Notes: a model not told the origin generated them from the letters alone. DNA of 34,016 nucleotides from Desulfovibrionaceae bacterium (GCA_015709205.1 JACCQO010000034.1:1-34016), one strand, 5' to 3'. Shown: positions 6,497 to 15,140, counted from the first letter of the stretch. Program-made: numbers and translations.

Positions 6497-7456
6497 ATGA
6501 GCGGACCCTCCACCAACGCCCCGGCCGCCGCCCCCCCGTCGGGCCCCCTCTGGACCGGCGTGCTGCTCTCCCTGGGAGCCGGAGCGTGCTACGGCATGCT
6601 CGGCGTGCTGGCCAAGCTGGCCTACGCCCAGGGCATGACCGAGATGGAGCTGCTGCCCGTGCGCTTCGTCTTCGCCACGGGGCTGCTGCTGGGCTTTCTG
6701 CTGCTGCGCTCGCCCCGGCTGCTGCGCGTGCGAGCGGGCACGCTGGCGCGCTGCGCCGGGCTCGGCCTGGGGCTGTTCTGCGTCCAGTCCACCCTGTTCT
6801 TCAAGTCCCTGGCCCTGCTTCCGGCCTCCACGGCCATCCTGATCATCTACTGCTCGCCCGTGGGCATCACCCTGGGCGCGGCGGCCTTTTTCGGCCTGCG
6901 GCCCGGCCGCGCGGTCCGGGCCGCGCTGGTGGCGGTCACGGCGGGCTGCGCCCTGGTCTGCTACGACGCCTTCACCCGCGCCGCGCCCTGGCAGGGGCTG
7001 GTCCTGGCGGGCGCGGCCATGGCCCTGTGGTGCGTCTACGCCCTGGCCCTGCAGGTCGTGCTGCGCAACGAACATCCCCTGACCGTGACCTTCTACGTCT
7101 TCGCGGCCACGGCCCTGGGCTTCCTGGTCATCGGCGAGCCCTCGGTCCTGCTGCGCCTGACCGCGCCGCGCCTGGTCATCGGCGTGCTCATCGGCCTGGT
7201 GCCCACGGTCCTGGCCCTGGGCCTGCTCTTCACGGCCATCGAGCGCATCGGCTCGGCGCACGCCTCGCTCTTCGCCTCGGTGGAGCCCGTGGCCACCACG
7301 ATCGCGGCCTGGGCCCTGCTGGACGAGTCCGTGGCCTGGCTGCAGGCCCTGGGGGCCGCGTGCATCCTGGCGGGCGTGGCCCTGCCCACGCTCGCGCCCG
7401 CCCTGGGCCGCCGGTTCGCCGCCTCGCGCGAGCGCACCGGTCTTTCCCGAACCTGA
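6497..7456 (+). CDS. EamA/DMT-family inner-membrane transporter
   Basis: The 319-aa protein shows the ten-helix layout of the drug/metabolite transporter superfamily as two EamA repeats of about 140 residues. The first helix is GVLLSLGAGACYGMLGVLAKLAY, a conserved FKSLALLPASTAILIIYCSP segment ends the first repeat, and RIGSAHASLFASVEPVATTIAAW is the equivalent in the second. Such proteins export or import small metabolites such as amino acids; the substrate cannot be read from sequence. Its position between metY and a methionine/cystathionine PLP enzyme makes a sulfur amino acid a reasonable guess only. ATG 6497 is preferred over an in-frame ATG at 6455 because helix 1 follows it at a normal distance. 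The next gene starts 57 nt downstream with its own RBS and may be co-transcribed. Confidence 0.85.
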   Translation: MSGPSTNAPAAAPPSGPLWTGVLLSLGAGACYGMLGVLAKLAYAQGMTEMELLPVRFVFATGLLLGFLLLRSPRLLRVRAGTLARCAGLGLGLFCVQSTLFFKSLALLPASTAILIIYCSPVGITLGAAAFFGLRPGRAVRAALVAVTAGCALVCYDAFTRAAPWQGLVLAGAAMALWCVYALALQVVLRNEHPLTVTFYVFAATALGFLVIGEPSVLLRLTAPRLVIGVLIGLVPTVLALGLLFTAIERIGSAHASLFASVEPVATTIAAWALLDESVAWLQALGAACILAGVALPTLAPALGRRFAASRERTGLSRT

Positions 7457-7513
7457 CGGCCCGTTCGTCGCAACCCGGCCGCCCCGCAACCCGCAAGCGC
7501 AAAGGAGCCTTCC

Positions 7514-8677
7514 ATGTCCTCGGCCACCAGACGCCCGAACACCAACTGCATCCATTCCGGCACCCGCATCGACCCGGCCGTGGGCGGCGTGAACACGCCC
7601 ATCCACATGTCCTCGGCCTACCTGCAGCCCAACCCGCAGGCCCCGGAGACGTGCTACCCGCGCTACATGAACATCCCCACGCAGCAGGCCCCGGCGGACA
7701 AGATCGCGGCCCTGGAGCACGGCGAGGCCGGGCTGGTCCTGGCCACGGGACTGGCGGCCATCACCATCCCCATCCTGGCCATGATGCGCCCGGGCGCGCA
7801 CGCCGTGTTCCAGGCCGACCTCTACGGCGGCACGCACCACTTCATCCTCGCGGAGATGGAGCGCCTCGGCCTGGCCTACACCCTGGTGCCGGAGACCGAC
7901 CCCGAGGCCATCGCCGCCGCCGTGCGGCCCGGGACCACGCTGGTGCACCTGGAGTCGCCCACCAACCCGACCCTGAAGATCATCGACCTGGCGGCCACGG
8001 CGCGCGCCGTGAAGGAGACCAACCCCGACGCCGTCCTGTGCATCGACAACACCTTCGCCACGCCCATGAACCAGAATCCCCTGGACCTGGGCTTCGACGT
8101 GGTCATGCACTCGGGCACCAAGTACCTCTCCGGCCATTCGGACCTCAACTGCGGGGCCGTGGTCACCAGCGCCGCGCGCATGAAGGCCATCCGCGAGACC
8201 GCCGTGAACATCGGCACGTCGCTCGCGCCCTTCGACAGCTATCTGCTGGAGCGGTCCATGAAGACCCTGGCCGTGCGCATGGAGCGCCACAACGCCAACG
8301 CCCTGGCCGTGGCCGAATACCTGGAGCGCCATCCCAAGATCGGCGCGGTGCACTACCCGGGGTTGCCGAGCCATCCGGGCCACGCGGCGGCCGCGCGCCA
8401 GATGCGCGGCTTCGGCGGTATGGTCTCCTTCGAGCTGGGCGATTCTCCCGAGGCGGCCCGCGCGGCCGTGCAGCGGCTGTCCGTCATCGCCTCGGCCATC
8501 AGCCTGGGCGGCGTGGAGTCCACGATCACCTTCCCGGCCGAGACCTCGCACTACAAGATGACGCGCGAGGAGCGGCTGGCCATCGGCGTGACCGACACCC
8601 TGGCGCGGCTGTCCGTGGGCATCGAGGACGTGGCCGACCTGCTGGAGGACCTGGAGGGCGCGCTGGCCGCGCTGTAG
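7514..8677 (+). CDS. Cys/Met-metabolism PLP enzyme (cystathionine/methionine gamma-lyase or synthase type)
   Basis: At 387 aa it has the length of the cystathionine gamma-synthase/lyase and methionine gamma-lyase branch. Visible family motifs are LATGLAAI (phosphate binding), DLYGGTHHF, HLESPTNPTLKIIDL, CIDNTFATP (Asp to the PLP nitrogen) and the Schiff-base lysine in MHSGTKYLSGHSD. The usual Y-S-R-x-x-N-P-T active-site block reads YPRYMNIPTQ, a substitution that may separate it from standard lyases. It would eliminate or replace the gamma substituent of a homoserine- or methionine-derived substrate in the cytoplasm; which reaction cannot be decided from sequence. The start has AAAGGAG 7 nt before the ATG. 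The gene ends before a hairpin at 8695-8725. Confidence 0.88.
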   Translation: MSSATRRPNTNCIHSGTRIDPAVGGVNTPIHMSSAYLQPNPQAPETCYPRYMNIPTQQAPADKIAALEHGEAGLVLATGLAAITIPILAMMRPGAHAVFQADLYGGTHHFILAEMERLGLAYTLVPETDPEAIAAAVRPGTTLVHLESPTNPTLKIIDLAATARAVKETNPDAVLCIDNTFATPMNQNPLDLGFDVVMHSGTKYLSGHSDLNCGAVVTSAARMKAIRETAVNIGTSLAPFDSYLLERSMKTLAVRMERHNANALAVAEYLERHPKIGAVHYPGLPSHPGHAAAARQMRGFGGMVSFELGDSPEAARAAVQRLSVIASAISLGGVESTITFPAETSHYKMTREERLAIGVTDTLARLSVGIEDVADLLEDLEGALAAL

Positions 8678-8694
8678 GCGGCGTTCTCCGCGAA

Positions 8695-8725
8695 GCGGGG
8701 CCGGACGCGCCGCGCCCGGCCCCGC
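8695..8725 (+). terminator. GC-rich hairpin after the PLP enzyme gene
   Basis: Ten-base-pair stem GCGGGGCCGG / CCGGCCCCGC with an 11-nt loop, 18 nt after the stop codon. No T-tract follows, so it could stabilise the 3' end or assist factor-dependent termination rather than act as an intrinsic terminator. Confidence 0.35.
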
Positions 8726-8748
8726 GCTCCCCGGAGCCGTGGCGCACG

Positions 8749-8777
8749 TTGCGCTTTTTTCCGGTCGCGGGCACAAT
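8749..8777 (+). promoter_or_regulatory. Candidate promoter of the asnB-glycan genes
   Basis: TTGCGC (8749-8754), 17-nt spacer beginning with a T6 run, CACAAT (8772-8777). It would place the 11-nt tandem repeat inside a leader of roughly 118 nt. Confidence 0.42.
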
Positions 8778-8790
8778 CGCGCCCGGCGCG

Positions 8791-8874
8791 CGGACCACGC
8801 CCGGACCACGCCCGGACCATGCCCGGACCACGCCCGGACCACGCACGGAGCATGCACGGACCACGCCCGGTCCG
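8791..8874 (+). repeat. 11-nt tandem repeat (7 units plus an inverted partial) in the asnB leader
   Basis: Seven contiguous 11-nt units with consensus CGGACCACGCC occupy 8791-8867; variants are CGGACCATGCC, CGGACCACGCA and CGGAGCATGCA. They are followed by CGGTCCG (8868-8874). The last element contains GGTCCG, the reverse complement of the CGGACC core of most units, so it can pair with any of them in RNA. The array ends 27 nt before the asnB ATG. Confidence 0.85.
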
Positions 8875-8901
8875 ACAACAACGCAGAGGGCAACCAGGAA
8901 A

Positions 8902-10851
8902 ATGTGCGGCATCATCGGCTATGCGGGCGCTCCGCCGCCCGCCGGGTACGCGCCCGGGGCCCTGCCCCTGGACGGGCTGCGCCACCGCGGCCCGGACTCC
9001 CAGGGGTTCTGGACCGACGGGCGCTGCTGCGCCCTGGCCCAGACGCGCCTGGCGATCATCGACCTGGACCCGCGCGCGGACCAGCCCATGCTCCTGGGCG
9101 GGCGCGACGCACCCCGCTACGTGCTGACCTTCAACGGCGAGATCTACAACTATCTCGAACTGAAGGAACAGTACCTCGCCGACGAGCCCTTCTTCTCCAC
9201 CTCGGACACCGAGGTGCTGCTGCGCCTGTGGGCGCGCATGGGCCCGGACTGCCTGCCGCTCCTGCGCGGCATGTTCGCCTTCGGCCTGTGGGACGCGGAG
9301 AACCGCGCCCTGTTCCTGGCCCGCGACCGGCTGGGCAAGAAGCCCCTGGTCTTTGCCGACGCGGGCACGAGCATCTGCTTCGCCTCGGAGCTGGACGCCC
9401 TGGCCGCGGCCTCGCCCATGGACCTGGAGCTGGACCCGGCCGCCCTGGACCTCTTCTTCGGCTACCAGTTCATCCCCGCGCCCTTCACCATCTACAAGCA
9501 GGCGCGCAAGCTCCTGCCCGCGCACTTCGCGGTCTGGCGCGACGGCGTGCTGCACATGGAGCGCTACTGGGAGCCGCCCTTCCCGCCGGACGGCGAGCGC
9601 ATCACCGACGAGGCCGAGGCCCTGGAACGCGCCGAAAGCGTGCTGCGCGAGGCCGTGCGCATCCGGCTGCGCGCGGACGTGCCCGTGGGCGTGCTGCTCT
9701 CGGGCGGCGTGGATTCCGGACTGGTCACGGCCCTGGCCGCCCAGGAAGGGGCCGGACGGCTGCGCACCTTTTCCGTGGGCTTTGCCGAGGAAACCTGCAA
9801 CGAGCTGCCGCACGCGCGCACCGTGGCCCGGCGCTACGACACCCTGCACAACGAGACCATGCTCGACCCGGGCGCGGCGCTGACCTGGCTGGACCGCGCC
9901 GTGGACGCCTACGGCGAGCCGTTCGGCGACAAGTCCGCCCTGCCCTCGCTGCTGGTCTGCGCCGAGGCGGCCAAGCACGTGAAGGTCGTCCTGGGCGGCG
10001 ACGGCGGGGACGAGGCCTTCGGCGGCTACCGCAAGTACAACGCCGCCGGGCCGCGCCGGGCCCTGGGGGCCATGGCCGAGGCCCTGTACCTGGCCGGGCT
10101 GGGGCTGGAGGACCTTTGGGAGCGGCTGCCCCTGCCCAGCGCCCTGGACGGGCTGCCGGACCGCGTGCTGCGCGGGGTCTCGGCCCTGCACCGCGTGCTG
10201 CGCTTCGGCGACTTCATCGACGCCCGCAACCGCCCGGCGTTCTACCGCGAAGACTTCCTGGCCGCCACGCGCGGGGTTCGCGCCACCTTCGAACGCGCCC
10301 TGCTCCTGGACGTGGACCTGGACCTGCCGGACGTGCGCGAAAAACTCTTTTCCCTGGACTGGCGGCACTACCTGGCCGGCGACCTGCTGCCCAAGATGGA
10401 CGCGGCCTCGATGCGCTCCTCGCTGGAGGCGCGCTCGCCCCTGCTGGACCAGGAGGTCTTCGCCCTGTCCTGCGCGCTGGCCCCCGCGCTCAAGCTCACG
10501 CCCGGCATGCGCGGCGCGGGCGCGGAAAAACGGCTGCTCAAGCACCTGGCGGAAAAGTTCCTGCCGCCGGACGTGATCTACCGGCCCAAGCAGGGCTTCG
10601 CCATTCCGGTGGCGGCCTGGCTGCGCGAGCCGCTGCGCGAGCGCATGGAGCACCTTTTGGCCGACGCGGCCAACCCGGTCTGGGATTTCCTGCGCCGCTC
10701 GCGGGTGGAGACGCTCTACCGCGCGCACCTCTCCGGCGCGCACGGCGCGGCCTTCAGGCTCTGGGTCGCGCTCATGGCCGGGCTCTGGTTCGGGCGCAAG
10801 GGCGCCGCCATGCCGAAAGGGCGCTCCGCCGCGCCGCGGGAACGCGCCTGA
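8902..10851 (+). CDS. asnB: Asparagine synthase-like glutamine-dependent amidotransferase
   Basis: The 649-aa protein begins MCGIIGYAG, with Cys2 as the glutaminase nucleophile. It has the class-II amidotransferase motifs RHRGPDSQG and FNGEIYNY in the first 100 residues, then the ATP-pyrophosphatase loop LLSGGVDSG at about residue 270, GGDGGDEAFGGY at about 370 and KMDAASMRSSLEARSPLLD at about 500. Asparagine synthases convert aspartate to asparagine using glutamine and ATP. Paralogues in polysaccharide clusters instead amidate a sugar or peptide carboxyl group, and the following GT4 gene makes that plausible here. The start has AGGA 5 nt upstream, preceded by the 11-nt repeat. Its stop overlaps the next ATG by one base (TGATG), indicating translational coupling. 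Confidence 0.9.
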   Translation: MCGIIGYAGAPPPAGYAPGALPLDGLRHRGPDSQGFWTDGRCCALAQTRLAIIDLDPRADQPMLLGGRDAPRYVLTFNGEIYNYLELKEQYLADEPFFSTSDTEVLLRLWARMGPDCLPLLRGMFAFGLWDAENRALFLARDRLGKKPLVFADAGTSICFASELDALAAASPMDLELDPAALDLFFGYQFIPAPFTIYKQARKLLPAHFAVWRDGVLHMERYWEPPFPPDGERITDEAEALERAESVLREAVRIRLRADVPVGVLLSGGVDSGLVTALAAQEGAGRLRTFSVGFAEETCNELPHARTVARRYDTLHNETMLDPGAALTWLDRAVDAYGEPFGDKSALPSLLVCAEAAKHVKVVLGGDGGDEAFGGYRKYNAAGPRRALGAMAEALYLAGLGLEDLWERLPLPSALDGLPDRVLRGVSALHRVLRFGDFIDARNRPAFYREDFLAATRGVRATFERALLLDVDLDLPDVREKLFSLDWRHYLAGDLLPKMDAASMRSSLEARSPLLDQEVFALSCALAPALKLTPGMRGAGAEKRLLKHLAEKFLPPDVIYRPKQGFAIPVAAWLREPLRERMEHLLADAANPVWDFLRRSRVETLYRAHLSGAHGAAFRLWVALMAGLWFGRKGAAMPKGRSAAPRERA

Positions 10852-11951
10852 TGCGCGTGGCCTACGTCATCGGCGGCCTGCCCTTCGGCGGGGTGGAGAG
10901 CTGGCTCTTCGACACCTGCCACGCCCTGCGCGCCGCGGGCGAGATCGAGCCCGTGGTGGTCAACGTCTCGGGCACCGGCGTGCGCCTGCAGGACTACGTG
11001 GACTCCGGCCTGGACGTGCGCTGCGTGGGCTCCTCCACGCACGACCTGGCCACCCACCGGCTGGGCACGGCCGTGAAGCTGCGCGCCGTGCTGCGCGACA
11101 TCGCGCCGGACATCGTCCACACCCTGCACTTTTCCGGCGACTACTTCGGCCGTCTGGCCGCCCTGGGCCTGGGCGTTCCGGTGATCACGCACATCAGGAA
11201 CGTCAAGCGCGAGAAGAAGTGGACGCGCGTGGCGGCCAACAAGCTGCTCTCCCGGGCCACGGACCTGTACCTGTGCGTGTCCCGAGGCGCGGCCGAGACC
11301 GTGGCCCTGGACCACAACGCGGCCGGGCGGCCCGTGCGGGTGCTCTACAACGCCATCGACCAGGCCAAGCTGGACGTGCCCCCGCGCGACATGAGCGATA
11401 TGGGCGGACCGGGCAAGAAGACCCTGCTGGCCGTGGGACGGCTGGTGGCGCAGAAAAATTTTGACTTTCTCCTGCGCGTGTTCGCCAAGGTGCGCCAAGA
11501 ATACCCGGCCGTGCGCCTGGTGATCCTGGGCGACGGCGGCGAGCGCGAGCGGCTGGAAACCCAGGTGCGCGCGGCCGGTTTGGCGGGCGCGGCGTTCCTG
11601 CCCGGCTACAGCAAGGACGTGGCCGCGTACATGCGCGCCGCCCACGTGCTGGTCATGCCCTCGCTCTTCGAGGGCTTCCCCATCACCCACGTGGAGGCCA
11701 TGGCCTGCGGCCTGCCCGCGGTCATCAGCGAGCACGTGCCCTCGCGCGAGGTCTGCGGCGATTCCGCCCTGGTCCTGCCCCTGGACGAGGACCGCTTTGC
11801 GGATGCCCTGATCTCCCTGCTCACGGACGACGCGCGCCACGCGGCCATGCGCGCCGCGGCCCTGGAAAAGGCCGGGGAATTCACCCTGGAAAAGTACCTG
11901 GAACGCCTCACGGCCATCTATCGGGACCTGGTCGCCGCCAAACGCCGCTGA
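10851..11951 (+). CDS. GT4-family glycosyltransferase
   Basis: The 366-aa protein has a GT-B fold signature: an N-terminal acceptor-binding part opening MRVAYVIGGLPFGGVESW, and a C-terminal nucleotide-sugar domain with LLAVGRLVAQKNFDFLLRVF, LVILGDGGERERLE and the E-x7-E region SLFEGFPITHVEAMACGLPAV. GT4 enzymes are retaining transferases that use UDP-, GDP- or similar sugars at the cytoplasmic face of the inner membrane. It is coupled to the amidotransferase gene by a one-base stop/start overlap, so both probably modify one surface glycan. Donor and acceptor are unknown. It is convergent with the GT2 gene that ends at 12113; I see no convincing terminator in the 161-nt gap. Confidence 0.9.
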   Translation: MRVAYVIGGLPFGGVESWLFDTCHALRAAGEIEPVVVNVSGTGVRLQDYVDSGLDVRCVGSSTHDLATHRLGTAVKLRAVLRDIAPDIVHTLHFSGDYFGRLAALGLGVPVITHIRNVKREKKWTRVAANKLLSRATDLYLCVSRGAAETVALDHNAAGRPVRVLYNAIDQAKLDVPPRDMSDMGGPGKKTLLAVGRLVAQKNFDFLLRVFAKVRQEYPAVRLVILGDGGERERLETQVRAAGLAGAAFLPGYSKDVAAYMRAAHVLVMPSLFEGFPITHVEAMACGLPAVISEHVPSREVCGDSALVLPLDEDRFADALISLLTDDARHAAMRAAALEKAGEFTLEKYLERLTAIYRDLVAAKRR

Positions 11952-12112
11952 CATTTTCACGCGTTTCACTTCATCGACTGTCACTGCCTTGGAAGCACGC
12001 GCCCTGCGCGGCGTTCCGGGGCGTCATCGCGCCCACCGGACTGCGGAAATGAGGGGAAAAGAGAAAACAACGGGCGTGGCAAGGCCCGGTCAGACCCGGC
12101 CCCTGGCAGGTG

Positions 12113-13108
12113 CTACCGGAACAGGCGCGAGAGGAACAGTCGCGCGCGGCGCGCGGCCAGGCGCGGAACGCGCAGGATGCGGTCCGCCGTGGCCGGGTCC
12201 AGTTCGCGCACGCGGGCCATGTAGGCCCGGAACCCCTCGGCGTCGCCGCGCTTGAGCAGTCCGTAGGCGTCCTCGAACCCCTTGCGCCGGAGCATCCCGG
12301 CCAGCCAGGCCCGGCCCTGCTCCGGGGTCAGGAACCCGCCCGCCACGGCATGCTCGGCCGGACCCGTGAGGCTCCGCAGGTTGGCCAGCCGCTGGGCGCG
12401 GTCCTTGTTGGCCGTGGCGTTGATCCCGTGGCCGCGCCAGACCCCGGCCACCTCGCCCACGTACCCCACCCGGTTGCCCGGCAACAGCCGGAAAAGCGAC
12501 TCCCAGTCCGCGCTGAGGATGTCGCAGCGGTAGAAGTCCAGGTCCATGGCCTTGCGCCGGTCGTAGACGCAGGTCAGGTGGTAGAGGCTGATGCGCCGCT
12601 CGGGCAGGAGCAGGAAGAGTTCGGTGCCGTCCATGACCTCGGGCAGGTCCTTGTCGCAGGTGCTCTCCTTGAAGCGCCCCCGTGGCTCGTCACTCCCCGC
12701 GTCGCCCTCGACGGCATCCTCGTCCTCGTCCAGCTCGGCCTGGTCGCCGAAGACCAGGGCCACGCCGGGGTTGCGCGCCACGATGGACATGGCCCGGGAG
12801 ACGTAGCCCGGGTTGGTCAGCCAGTCGTCGCCGTCCAGGTTCATGGCCCAGTCGCCCGTGGCGCGGTCGTAGAGGTCGGCGCGGTAGTTGGCCACGCGGC
12901 CGAGGTTTTTCTCGTTGCGAAAATACCTCACGCGCCGATCGCCCAGGTACGGGGCCAGAACCTCGGCCGTGGCGTCCGTGGACGCGTCGTCGCCCACGAC
13001 CACCTCCAGGTTCTCCCAGTCCTGGGCCAGGGCCGACTCCACTGCCCGGCCCACGTAGCGGGCCTGGTTGTAGGTCGGGATCATGATCGTGACGCGCGGT
13101 GCGGCCAT
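12113..13108 (-). CDS. GT2-family glycosyltransferase
   Basis: The 331-aa protein opens with the inverting GT-A signature VTIMIPTYNQARYVGRAVES, followed by LEVVVGDDASTDATAEVL (nucleotide binding) and the metal-binding NLDGDDWL at about residue 98. A distinctive acidic insert (about residues 134-145, ELDEDEDAVEGDAG) interrupts the catalytic domain. Such enzymes add a sugar to a glycan at the cytoplasmic face of the membrane. The ATG at 13106-13108 is 5 nt after the stop of the upstream methyltransferase gene; it has no strong RBS of its own, so coupled translation is likely. The open frame extends upstream through the methyltransferase gene but that part is a shadow. Confidence 0.88.
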   Translation of the reverse strand: MAAPRVTIMIPTYNQARYVGRAVESALAQDWENLEVVVGDDASTDATAEVLAPYLGDRRVRYFRNEKNLGRVANYRADLYDRATGDWAMNLDGDDWLTNPGYVSRAMSIVARNPGVALVFGDQAELDEDEDAVEGDAGSDEPRGRFKESTCDKDLPEVMDGTELFLLLPERRISLYHLTCVYDRRKAMDLDFYRCDILSADWESLFRLLPGNRVGYVGEVAGVWRGHGINATANKDRAQRLANLRSLTGPAEHAVAGGFLTPEQGRAWLAGMLRRKGFEDAYGLLKRGDAEGFRAYMARVRELDPATADRILRVPRLAARRARLFLSRLFR

Positions 13109-13113
13109 GGCGT

Positions 13114-13752
13114 TCAGGCGCGCTTGCGCAGCGCGAAGCGGATTTCGTAGGCCGGGACCAGGTGGCAAAAATTCTCCTCGTAGAACTCGCGGGTGTAGCG
13201 GCAGCGGTTCACGGCCCAGCCCACGGCGCGCTTGAACAGGTTGCGGCCCTTGAACGGAGAGCGGAAGACCAGCTCGATCCCCTCCACGGCAAAGTCCGTG
13301 GCGTTCAGGTAGTGCGGCACGCGGCGCTTGAACGGGGCCGAGGACGAGGAGAAGTAGTTGAAGGTGTAGAGCCCGAAGAAGACGCGGTGTGTGGGGTCGG
13401 AATAGAAATAGGGATTGGAGAAGTGCGGCACGGTCCCGGCGCACAGCCCGCCGGGCCGGAGCACGCGGTGCACCTCGGCCAGAAAGGCGGCCAGGTCCGG
13501 CACGTGCTCCAGGAAATGATGCGAGTGCACCTCGTCCACGCTGGCGTCGTCGAGCGGGATGCCGTGCGACAGGTCCGCCACCACGTCCACGGCCTCGCAG
13601 TCGAAGATGTCCATGGTCACGGCGCCGGGAACCGTGCGCACCGGGCCGCAGCCCAGCTCCACGCGCACCGGCCCGGGCCCGGCCAGCCGCTCGCGCGCGC
13701 CGGTCTTGAAGTACGGTTGGGAAGGGATGTGTGCCTGGGAAGGTGGTTGCAT
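13114..13752 (-). CDS. Class I SAM-dependent methyltransferase
   Basis: The 212-aa product shows motif I as VELGCGPVRTVPGAVTMDI, a compact form of the glycine-rich SAM loop, then DLSHGIPLDDASVDEVHSHH with FLEHVPD (motif IV-V region) and HRVLRPGG (post-motif). This is the Methyltransf_11-like pattern found in polysaccharide clusters, where it caps or decorates a sugar. The start ATG at 13750-13752 is preceded by AAGGAG, with somewhat long spacing of about 11 nt; an in-frame ATG at 13809 adds 19 residues without an RBS. It is the first gene of a two-gene minus-strand unit with the GT2 gene and is divergent from the GT4 gene at 14022. The acceptor is unknown. Confidence 0.82.
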   Translation of the reverse strand: MQPPSQAHIPSQPYFKTGARERLAGPGPVRVELGCGPVRTVPGAVTMDIFDCEAVDVVADLSHGIPLDDASVDEVHSHHFLEHVPDLAAFLAEVHRVLRPGGLCAGTVPHFSNPYFYSDPTHRVFFGLYTFNYFSSSSAPFKRRVPHYLNATDFAVEGIELVFRSPFKGRNLFKRAVGWAVNRCRYTREFYEENFCHLVPAYEIRFALRKRA

Positions 13753-13951
13753 GGTCCCCGTCGCTCCTTGCGATACGATCTTGCAGGCGGCTGCGCCCGG
13801 CCCCGGCAATGGGGCGCTTTCCGCCGCGCTCCCTTCATACGGGGAAGCGGCGCGGGTGTCGAGGCGGTCGGCGTCGCGCGCCGGGGCCGGGCCATGCGCA
13901 ACGCCGCAGGTTGCTGCCCAAAAAAGACGGCGCGGTCCGCTCGGCGTTCAA

Positions 13952-13980
13952 TTTACAAGCCGCGCATTTGTGCGTAAGAG
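13952..13980 (+). promoter_or_regulatory. Weak candidate promoter of the second GT4 gene
   Basis: TTTACA (13952-13957), 17-nt spacer, TAAGAG (13975-13980) in the 269-nt divergent region. The -10 box is poor; the call rests on spacing and on local AT-richness. Confidence 0.25.
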
Positions 13981-14021
13981 GCCCTTGCGCGGCGCACAAC
14001 CCGCCGCGCACACCGATTCCC

Positions 14022-15140
14022 ATGACGACTCCCCGCATTGCCCTCCTTTTGCCGCGCCTGTCCCGCTACGGTGGCGTCGAAGGCTTCGGCTGGCGCCTGG
14101 CGCGCGAACTGGCCGCCGACGGCTTGGCCGTGGACTTCATCTGCGCGCGCGTGGAGAACGATCCGCCGCCGGGCGTGCGCCCCGTGACCGTGGGCCGCGC
14201 CGGAGTGGTGCGCGCGGGCAAGGTGGCCTGGTTCGCCCTGGCGGCGGAGCGCGCCCGGGCCGCCGGAAACTACGACCTCTCCATCGGCCTGGGCAAGACC
14301 CTGCGCCAGGACGTGCTGCGCATTTCCGGCGGGCCGCTCTCCGTGTTCTGGGAACTTTCCGCGCGCGCGTGGCCCGCGGGCCCGGCGCGGTTGCTCAAGA
14401 CCCTTTCGCGCCGCCTCGACCCGGTCAGCGCGGTCATCGCGCGCATCGAGCGCGAACAGCTGCGCCACGCCAAGCACGTCATCGCGGTCTCGCACAAGAC
14501 CGTGGAATGGATCCAGCACGCCCATCCCTGGTTCGACGCCTCCAGGATCACGGTGATCTACAACCGGCCGGACCTGGACCGCTTCCACGCGCCCACGGAC
14601 GCCGAGCGCGGCGCGGCGCGCGAGCGGTTCGGCATGCCCGAGGGCATGACCGCCGTGACCCTGGCGGGCACGGCCTTTCCGCGCAAGGGTCTCGGCGGGG
14701 TCGTCGGAGCCATGGCGCAACTGCCGGAGAACTTTCACCTCTTCGTGGCCGGGGGCCGCAATCCGGGCCGCTTCGCGCGCCAGGCCCGCGCCCTGGGCCT
14801 GGAGGGGCGCGTGCGCTTCCTGGGCCGCGTGGACGACATGGTGGGGCTCTACCACGCCACCGACGTGTTCGCCATGCCCTCGCTCTACGACACCTGCTCC
14901 AACACCATCCTGGAGGCCCTGGCCTCGGGCTGCCGCGTGATCGGCTCGGTGGACGACGGGTCCTCGTTCTTCCTGCCCGAGCGCTGGCGCGCGGTGCAGG
15001 CCGACGACCCGGCCGAACTGGCCGAACGCATCCGCGCCGCCGCCGCCGAGCCGGCGCCCGGGCCCTTCACCTGGCCCGCGGATGTGCCCTCGGGCCTGGA
15101 GCCCTACGTGCGCTTCGTGCGCGAGCGGCTGGGCCGCTGA
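14022..15140 (+). CDS. GT4-family glycosyltransferase (WaaG-like)
   Basis: The 372-aa protein begins IALLLPRLSRYGGVEGFGWR, the N-terminal glycine-rich opening of GT-B enzymes of the WaaG type. It continues with ADVDFICARV-like beta strands, a donor domain with VTLAGTAFPRKGLGGVVGAM, RVRFLGRVDDMVGLYHATD and the E-x7-E region SLYDTCSNTILEALASGCRVI. WaaG adds the first glucose to the LPS inner core; that specific role is inferred from similarity of pattern only. It lies divergent from the methyltransferase/GT2 pair and alone in its direction. The ATG at 14022 gives the canonical N-terminus; no clear RBS is seen upstream. Acceptor and donor remain open. Confidence 0.88.
   Translation: MTTPRIALLLPRLSRYGGVEGFGWRLARELAADGLAVDFICARVENDPPPGVRPVTVGRAGVVRAGKVAWFALAAERARAAGNYDLSIGLGKTLRQDVLRISGGPLSVFWELSARAWPAGPARLLKTLSRRLDPVSAVIARIEREQLRHAKHVIAVSHKTVEWIQHAHPWFDASRITVIYNRPDLDRFHAPTDAERGAARERFGMPEGMTAVTLAGTAFPRKGLGGVVGAMAQLPENFHLFVAGGRNPGRFARQARALGLEGRVRFLGRVDDMVGLYHATDVFAMPSLYDTCSNTILEALASGCRVIGSVDDGSSFFLPERWRAVQADDPAELAERIRAAAAEPAPGPFTWPADVPSGLEPYVRFVRERLGR

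Noticed and set aside
8791-8874. A CRISPR array
   Set aside because: Units are contiguous 11-mers with no spacers and no cas genes.
4226-8893. A 1555-codon open frame on the minus strand
   Set aside because: It runs through metY in another frame and through plus-strand genes; its translation is Gly/Arg/His-rich low complexity without domains, a by-product of high GC.
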